A stretch of DNA of 25,390 bases from JAXIHJ01 sp034189755 (GTDB lineage Bacteria > Planctomycetota > Phycisphaerae > SM23-33), in assembly GCA_034189755.1 (NCBI GenBank), contig JAXIHJ010000143.1, forward strand, positions 1 through 25,390. Direction: 5' to 3'. The translations under genes and the position numbers were made by a program. The number at the start of each line of letters is the position of its first letter. Positions within the stretch are counted from its first letter, which is position 1. This document shows, in pieces, positions 21,284-25,390 of this stretch. A model generated the notes under the pieces. The model had not been told where the DNA came from, searched no databases, and was given only the letters and a program-made list of their open reading frames with translations.

Positions 21284-22261
21284 TTGGCTGTGGTTGCGGG
21301 CATAGACGAAGCGGGTTTCGGGCCGGTACTTGGGCCGCTGGTGGTTTCGGCTGCGGCGTTCGAACTGCCCGATGAGCTGGCCGGCCAATCGCTGTGGCGC
21401 CTGCTGCGCGGCGGCGTCTGCTGCAAGCCCGCCAGGCGCGGCACCCGCGTGGCCGTCGCTGACAGCAAGAAACTCTACAAGGGCCTGCGAGGCAAGGACG
21501 GGTTGAAGCATCTGGAGCGAGGCGTGCTGGCGATGCTGGCGGCTTCCGGCGCGAAGCCGGGTTCGCTGGACGAACTGCTGTCGCACATCGCGCCGGATGC
21601 GAAGGGCAGCGCCGCACTTTATCCCTGGTATGCCGGTTTGCCCCGGCCGGTGCTGCTGCCGACGGCGGTGAGCGATACGAACGTGGCGCTGGCTGGAAAT
21701 TTGCTGGCCAAGGCCATGGCCGACGCCGGCGTGCGGCTGGCGGCGATACGCACCGAGCCGGTCTTTGTCGGAGAGTACAACCGCATGGTAACCGCCACGA
21801 AAAACAAGTCCGTCACGCTGCTGGACGTTACCAGCCGCCTGCTGATGTTTCTCTGGCGGAAGTTCGCCGGGCAAAACCTGCTGATTACGGTGGACCGCCA
21901 GGGCGGACGAGTCCGCTACGTGGCGATCCTCCGGCGCCTCTTCGAGAACTGGCGGCTAAAGGTGCTCGACGAGGACGAAACGCACAGCGCCTATCGCCTT
22001 TGCCTCGACGACCTGACGGCGGAAATTCATTTCCGCGTTCGTGCCGAGCAGACAGACCTGCCGGTTGCGCTGGCGTCGATGACGAGCAAATACGTTCGCG
22101 AGTTGTTCATGGGCATGTTGAACCGTTTCTGGGCTTCTCACGTGCCGCAGCTTGCGCCCACCGGCGGCTACTACGTTGATGGCCGGCGGTTCTGGGCCGA
22201 GGTCCAGTCGGCTGTGGGCCGCATGGGTTTGGACGAGCAAATGCTCTACCGCCGGCGATGA
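21284..22261 (+). CDS. Divergent RNase HII/HIII-like protein
   Basis: Resembles type 2 RNase H, which cuts RNA in RNA-DNA hybrids. GIDEAGFGPVLGP (6-18) matches the G-[IV]-D-E-[AV]-G-R-G core with D8 and E9, except that the usual arginine is F12. ADSKKL (59-64) is the next family motif. ITVDRQGG (201-208) supplies a third acid, D204, where RNase HII has VDG. ASMTSKYVREL (264-274) lines up with the A-K-V-x-R-D helix but ends in E273 instead of D. About 140 residues separate motifs 2 and 3, far more than in RNase HII, so the 325-aa protein holds a large insertion. Start is TTG. It might be a working divergent nuclease or a relative with another substrate. Confidence 0.75.
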   Translation: MAVVAGIDEAGFGPVLGPLVVSAAAFELPDELAGQSLWRLLRGGVCCKPARRGTRVAVADSKKLYKGLRGKDGLKHLERGVLAMLAASGAKPGSLDELLSHIAPDAKGSAALYPWYAGLPRPVLLPTAVSDTNVALAGNLLAKAMADAGVRLAAIRTEPVFVGEYNRMVTATKNKSVTLLDVTSRLLMFLWRKFAGQNLLITVDRQGGRVRYVAILRRLFENWRLKVLDEDETHSAYRLCLDDLTAEIHFRVRAEQTDLPVALASMTSKYVRELFMGMLNRFWASHVPQLAPTGGYYVDGRRFWAEVQSAVGRMGLDEQMLYRRR

Positions 22262-22311
22262 AAACGGCCCTCTGTGTCTCAGCTCGGCGGGGGTTGCCGA
22301 AAAGGATATGT

Positions 22312-22340
22312 TTGAACCGCAGCGCGCCATCTGCGATAAT
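22312..22340 (+). promoter_or_regulatory. Promoter of the second STAS gene
   Basis: TTGAAC (22312-22317), 17 bp, GATAAT (22335-22340). The predicted start is about 22347, leaving a 21-base leader with AAGGA (22356-22360) seven bases before the ATG at 22368. Confidence 0.6.
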
Positions 22341-22367
22341 TCGCGCCGCTGTCGAAAGGAATCGATA

Positions 22368-22712
22368 ATGGGCATACAGAATTGGTCGGAAGATATTACG
22401 GTTGTTGAGCTGGCCGACGATCCTCAATTCGCGGACGAACTGGCCGGCCTCATGGGCGATATCGAACAACAGGCCCGGGACGTCGTGCTGAACTTTGCAG
22501 CCGTCAGCTTTATCAACAGCTCCAACGTCGCCCAGCTGCTGAAACTTCGGAAGGTGTTGACGAAAAAGCATCGACGGCTGATTCTCTGTGGCGTAAATAA
22601 CCAGGTGTGGGGCGTTTTTCTGGTTACCGGCCTGGACACAATCTTCGAATTCACCAACGACGTTTCAATCGCACTGACGACACTTCAACTTGGCGGCGAG
22701 GCCGCCCGGTAG
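22368..22712 (+). CDS. STAS-domain protein (anti-sigma-factor antagonist-like), second in window
   Basis: A lone STAS domain of 114 aa. The loop reads FINSSNVAQLL (48-58): N50 replaces the usual aspartate, but S51 and S52 are both present, S52 at the site phosphorylated in SpoIIAA-type antagonists. So, unlike the STAS protein at 1235, it could still be switched by a kinase. The frame is open upstream, but the ATG at 22368 has a good ribosome binding site and a promoter 28 bases further up, and it begins the conserved domain. It has its own transcription unit between the RNase HII-like gene and uvrA. No partner kinase or sigma factor is adjacent, so its target is unknown. Confidence 0.85.
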   Translation: MGIQNWSEDITVVELADDPQFADELAGLMGDIEQQARDVVLNFAAVSFINSSNVAQLLKLRKVLTKKHRRLILCGVNNQVWGVFLVTGLDTIFEFTNDVSIALTTLQLGGEAAR

Positions 22713-22716
22713 CTCA

Positions 22717-22769
22717 CCGCGAACGCCGCGAACGCCGCGAACGCCGCGAACGCCGCGAACGCCGCGAAC
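22717..22769. repeat. 9-bp tandem array, 5.9 perfect units
   Basis: CCGCGAACG is repeated without error for 53 bases starting four bases after the STAS stop codon. The unit is a multiple of three, so a frame through it would read a simple Arg/Glu repeat, but the STAS stop comes first. Confidence 0.92.
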
Positions 22770-22834
22770 CTCTGACATCCCGCCTGAACATTCTGGAGCG
22801 CGAACCGAGTGCATTGTTTCATGCCGGTCGATTG

Positions 22835-22843
22835 TGTTATAAT
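22835..22843 (+). promoter_or_regulatory. Extended -10 promoter of uvrA
   Basis: TGTTATAAT is a perfect TATAAT (22838-22843) with the extended TGn motif directly before it. The -35 region is weak (TTGTTT at 22814-22819, 18 bp away), as usual for extended -10 promoters. The predicted start is about 22850, 11 bases before the ATG, with no ribosome binding site. No LexA-type box is recognised. Confidence 0.6.
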
Positions 22844-22860
22844 CAACGGTTTCTATTCAC

Positions 22861-25390
22861 ATGGCCAGGACAAGAAGGACAACCTCGGCTGGGAAGACCA
22901 GCGTCAAGTCGAAGCCTCGCCGCAAGACAGCGCGCGGCAATGCGGCTGCCGGCCGGACCGCCGCTAACGCGGCCCGCGAGATCGTCGTGCTGGGGGCGAA
23001 GGAACACAACCTCCAGAACATCGACGTCCGCATCCCCCGCGACAAGCTGGTGGTGATTACCGGCCTAAGCGGTTCGGGCAAAAGCTCGCTGGCGTTCGAC
23101 ACTTTGTACGCCGAGGGCCAGCGAAAATACGTCGAGAGCCTCTCGGCGTATGCGAGGCAGTTTTTGGAGCAGCTTTCCAAGCCTGACGTTGAGCACATCG
23201 AGGGCCTGCCGCCGACGGTGGCTATCGAGCAGCGTGGCCGCGGCGCCAATCCGCGATCGACCGTAGCGACCACCACGGAGATTTACGACTACCTGCGGCT
23301 GCTGTTCGCCCGCGTCGGCGAGCCGCACTGCTGGATATGCGGCCGGCCGATTACGTCGCAAATGGTCAGCCAGATGGTCGATGCGATTATGACGTTGCCG
23401 GAAGGCACAAAGTTTATGGTGCTGGCGCCGATTATCCGGGGCCAAAAGGGCCAGCACGTCGAGCTGCTTAGCCACGTGCAGCGCGAGGGCTTCGTACGCG
23501 TGAGAATCGACGGCGAAATTTGCGACCTCAAAAATCCGCCCGAACTTCATAAAAGCAAGAAGCACACCATCGACGTTGTTGTCGACCGGCTGATCCTGAA
23601 AAAGTCGGTTCGCATTCGGCTGTCCGACAGCATCGAGACGGCGCTCGGCCTGACGGGCGGACTGGCGATTATTTCACATGAAAAAGAAAGTAACAAAGAG
23701 GCAGGCGGCGACAGGCAGCCGCACGCAGAGACCAACGGAGAAGGCTGGACCGACATGCTGTTCAGCTCCACCTACGCCTGCCCGGTCCATCTGGAGGCCA
23801 ACCTGCCTGAGCTTAGCCCGCGGATGTTCAGCTTCAACTCGCCTTACGGCGCGTGCAAAAGCTGTGACGGGCTGGGCACCATTCTGGAATTCGACCCGGA
23901 CCTGATTGTGCCGGACCCGGACCTGCCGCTCAGCGGCGGCGCTATCGACGCCTGGCGGCATAACGGCAAGCGGATGAACATTTATTACAACCGCCTGATT
24001 CGCCAGTTCTGCCGGCAGTACGGCGCGTCGCCGAATGAGCGATACCGCAGCCTGACCGCCCGCATTCGGAAGCTGCTGATGTTTGGCGACAAGGCCGGCG
24101 GCTTCGAGGGCGTTATCCCCAACCTGGACCGCCGCTGGAAAAAGACCGACAGCGAGTTCGTCAAGTCGCGCCTGCATTCGTATCTGTCGGAGCAACCCTG
24201 CCGGGCATGCGGCGGCGCGAGGCTCGAGGCGGCGTCGCTGGCCGTCCACATCGGCGATAAAAACATACACGACGTTACGCACATGAGCATCTCCGAGGCG
24301 CTGGGCTTCTTCAAGACGCTGGCCCTGGACGCCGAGCGATCGCAAATAGCACAGGTGATCCTGAAGGAGATTCGTCACCGGCTGACCTTCCTGGCCGACG
24401 TTGGGCTGGACTACATTACGCTCGATCGCACCTCGGCGACGCTTTCCAACGGGGAAGCCCAGCGCATTCGCCTGGCTACGCAGGTCGGCAGCGGACTGGT
24501 GGGCGTTTGCTACGTGCTGGACGAACCGACGATCGGACTGCACCAGCGCGACAACCAGCGACTCATCCGCACACTGAAGCACCTTCGCGACATGGGCAAT
24601 ACGGTGCTGGTGGTCGAGCACGACGAGGCGACTATCCGGTCGGCCGACCAGGTCATCGACATGGGGCCGGCCGCCGGACGACACGGCGGACGCATCGTTG
24701 CCCAAGGCGGTTTGGACGACATCTGCTCGGCGCCGGAATCGATTACCGGCAAATACATATCCGCCCAGATGTGCATCGAGCCGCCCGACCAGCGGCGAGA
24801 GGTCTCGCCGAACCAGTGCGTTGAGGTTCGCGGCTGCCGCCAGAACAACCTCAAGAATATCGACGTTCGCTTTCCGCTGAGCGGCATCATCTGCGTAACG
24901 GGCGTCAGCGGATCGGGCAAAAGCACGCTGGTGAATCAGACACTGCTGCGGGCGCTGAGGCGGCGAATTCACGGCTCGCGCGACAAGCCCGGCGAGATGG
25001 ACAAGGTACTCGGCGCCGGGAATATCGACAAGGTAATCGAGATTAACCAGTCGCCGATAGGCCGAACACCGAGGTCCAACCCGGCGACCTATACGGGCGT
25101 CTTCGACCTGATCCGCCAGTTGTTCGCCAAGACGCGCGAGGCGAAGATTCGCGGCTATAAGCCGGGGCGATTCAGCTTCAACGTAAAGGGCGGGCGGTGC
25201 CAGGCGTGCGGCGGCCAGGGCACCAAGCGCATCGAAATGCACTTTTTGCCCGACGTCTACGTTACCTGCCAGGAGTGCAAGGGAGCACGCTACAACCGCG
25301 AAACGCTGGAGGTCAGATACAAGGGCAAAACAATTGCGGACGTGCTGGCGATGCGGGTCGAGGAGGCGCTGAGCTTCTTCGATAACTTCC
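22861..25390 (+). CDS. uvrA: Excinuclease ABC subunit A, 3' end outside the window
   Basis: Damage-sensing ATPase of nucleotide excision repair, working as a dimer with UvrB. The frame is open from 22861 to the right edge (843 codons; about 100 residues are missing). Seen: Walker A I GLSGSGKSS (68-76), first zinc-finger cysteines C157 and C160, first signature LSNGEAQRIRLA (528-539), Walker B I VLDEPTIGLHQRDN, Walker A II GVSGSGKST (681-689) and second zinc finger C780, C783, C803, C806. In signature I, N530 replaces the common glycine of LSGGE. An extra basic N-terminal tail of about 40 residues precedes the usual first strand IVVLGAKEHNLQNI (from 41); no other start codon lies between, so the tail belongs to the protein. 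It is transcribed alone from its own promoter. Confidence 0.97.
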   Translation, partial: MARTRRTTSAGKTSVKSKPRRKTARGNAAAGRTAANAAREIVVLGAKEHNLQNIDVRIPRDKLVVITGLSGSGKSSLAFDTLYAEGQRKYVESLSAYARQFLEQLSKPDVEHIEGLPPTVAIEQRGRGANPRSTVATTTEIYDYLRLLFARVGEPHCWICGRPITSQMVSQMVDAIMTLPEGTKFMVLAPIIRGQKGQHVELLSHVQREGFVRVRIDGEICDLKNPPELHKSKKHTIDVVVDRLILKKSVRIRLSDSIETALGLTGGLAIISHEKESNKEAGGDRQPHAETNGEGWTDMLFSSTYACPVHLEANLPELSPRMFSFNSPYGACKSCDGLGTILEFDPDLIVPDPDLPLSGGAIDAWRHNGKRMNIYYNRLIRQFCRQYGASPNERYRSLTARIRKLLMFGDKAGGFEGVIPNLDRRWKKTDSEFVKSRLHSYLSEQPCRACGGARLEAASLAVHIGDKNIHDVTHMSISEALGFFKTLALDAERSQIAQVILKEIRHRLTFLADVGLDYITLDRTSATLSNGEAQRIRLATQVGSGLVGVCYVLDEPTIGLHQRDNQRLIRTLKHLRDMGNTVLVVEHDEATIRSADQVIDMGPAAGRHGGRIVAQGGLDDICSAPESITGKYISAQMCIEPPDQRREVSPNQCVEVRGCRQNNLKNIDVRFPLSGIICVTGVSGSGKSTLVNQTLLRALRRRIHGSRDKPGEMDKVLGAGNIDKVIEINQSPIGRTPRSNPATYTGVFDLIRQLFAKTREAKIRGYKPGRFSFNVKGGRCQACGGQGTKRIEMHFLPDVYVTCQECKGARYNRETLEVRYKGKTIADVLAMRVEEALSFFDNF

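Noticed and set aside
22692..22706. GGCGGC-GAG-GCCGCC hairpin as terminator of the second STAS gene
   Set aside because: It lies inside the coding region and has no T-run after it.
22607..23056. 149-codon open frame with Arg-Glu repeats over the 9-bp array
   Set aside because: It overlaps the STAS gene and the start of uvrA in another frame and follows the tandem repeat only.
23674..25242. Long open frame of 522 codons on the - strand opposite uvrA
   Set aside because: It mirrors the codon structure of uvrA in high-GC DNA, has no family motif and no ribosome binding site. uvrA on the other strand is certain.

Overview
The window is GC-rich, gene-dense chromosomal DNA from a free-living bacterium. 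It carries 18 supported coding regions and no RNA gene, CRISPR array, phage or insertion sequence that I can see. I infer Planctomycetota, possibly the Phycisphaerae side. The reasons are an ECF sigma factor paired with an anti-sigma-like protein that ends in a pseudopilin / H-X9-DG-like domain, a cytoplasmic heparinase II/III-like protein, a GT4-GH57-debranching enzyme cluster, and several lipoproteins I do not recognise. No rRNA or other phylogenetic marker is present to prove this.

Left part (1-6119, + strand): the 3' part of a GAF/HD-GYP cyclic-di-GMP phosphodiesterase, a STAS protein, and the GspE/PilB ATPase and GspF/PilC platform protein of a type II secretion / type IV pilus machine. 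A zinc-finger-less DnaJ-family co-chaperone follows, overlapped by a small two-helix membrane protein. GspE has an MshEN-type N-terminus, so a c-di-GMP hydrolase and a likely c-di-GMP receptor are neighbours.

Middle (6142-16608, - strand). Read in transcription order: ECF sigma factor, anti-sigma/pseudopilin fusion, lipoprotein, aroB, pyrD, glycogen-synthase-like GT4, GH57 amylase, glycogen debranching enzyme, unknown membrane protein. I can place sigma-70-like promoters before the sigma factor, the lipoprotein-aroB-pyrD unit, the glycosyltransferase and the last membrane protein. The three alpha-glucan enzymes look like one storage-polysaccharide unit.

Right part (16761-25390): a heparinase-like gene divergent from the sigma factor, then a convergent pair of - strand genes (a CsgG/LpoB-like secreted protein with a jelly-roll-like C-terminus, and a four-helix membrane protein). 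Next is an 884-bp gene-free stretch full of short tandem arrays, a divergent RNase HII-like gene with a TTG start, a second STAS protein, a 9-bp tandem repeat, and uvrA, which runs off the right end.

Cross-cutting signals: (i) five genes have a -10 element so close to the start codon, with no Shine-Dalgarno sequence, that leaderless or near-leaderless mRNAs are predicted; (ii) the same palindromic core lies in both convergent intergenic gaps, and at one of them it contains the stop codons of both genes; (iii) tandem arrays with 7-, 9- and 10-bp units occupy intergenic DNA at 20.5-22.8 kb. All family assignments come from reading motifs by eye; no database search was run.
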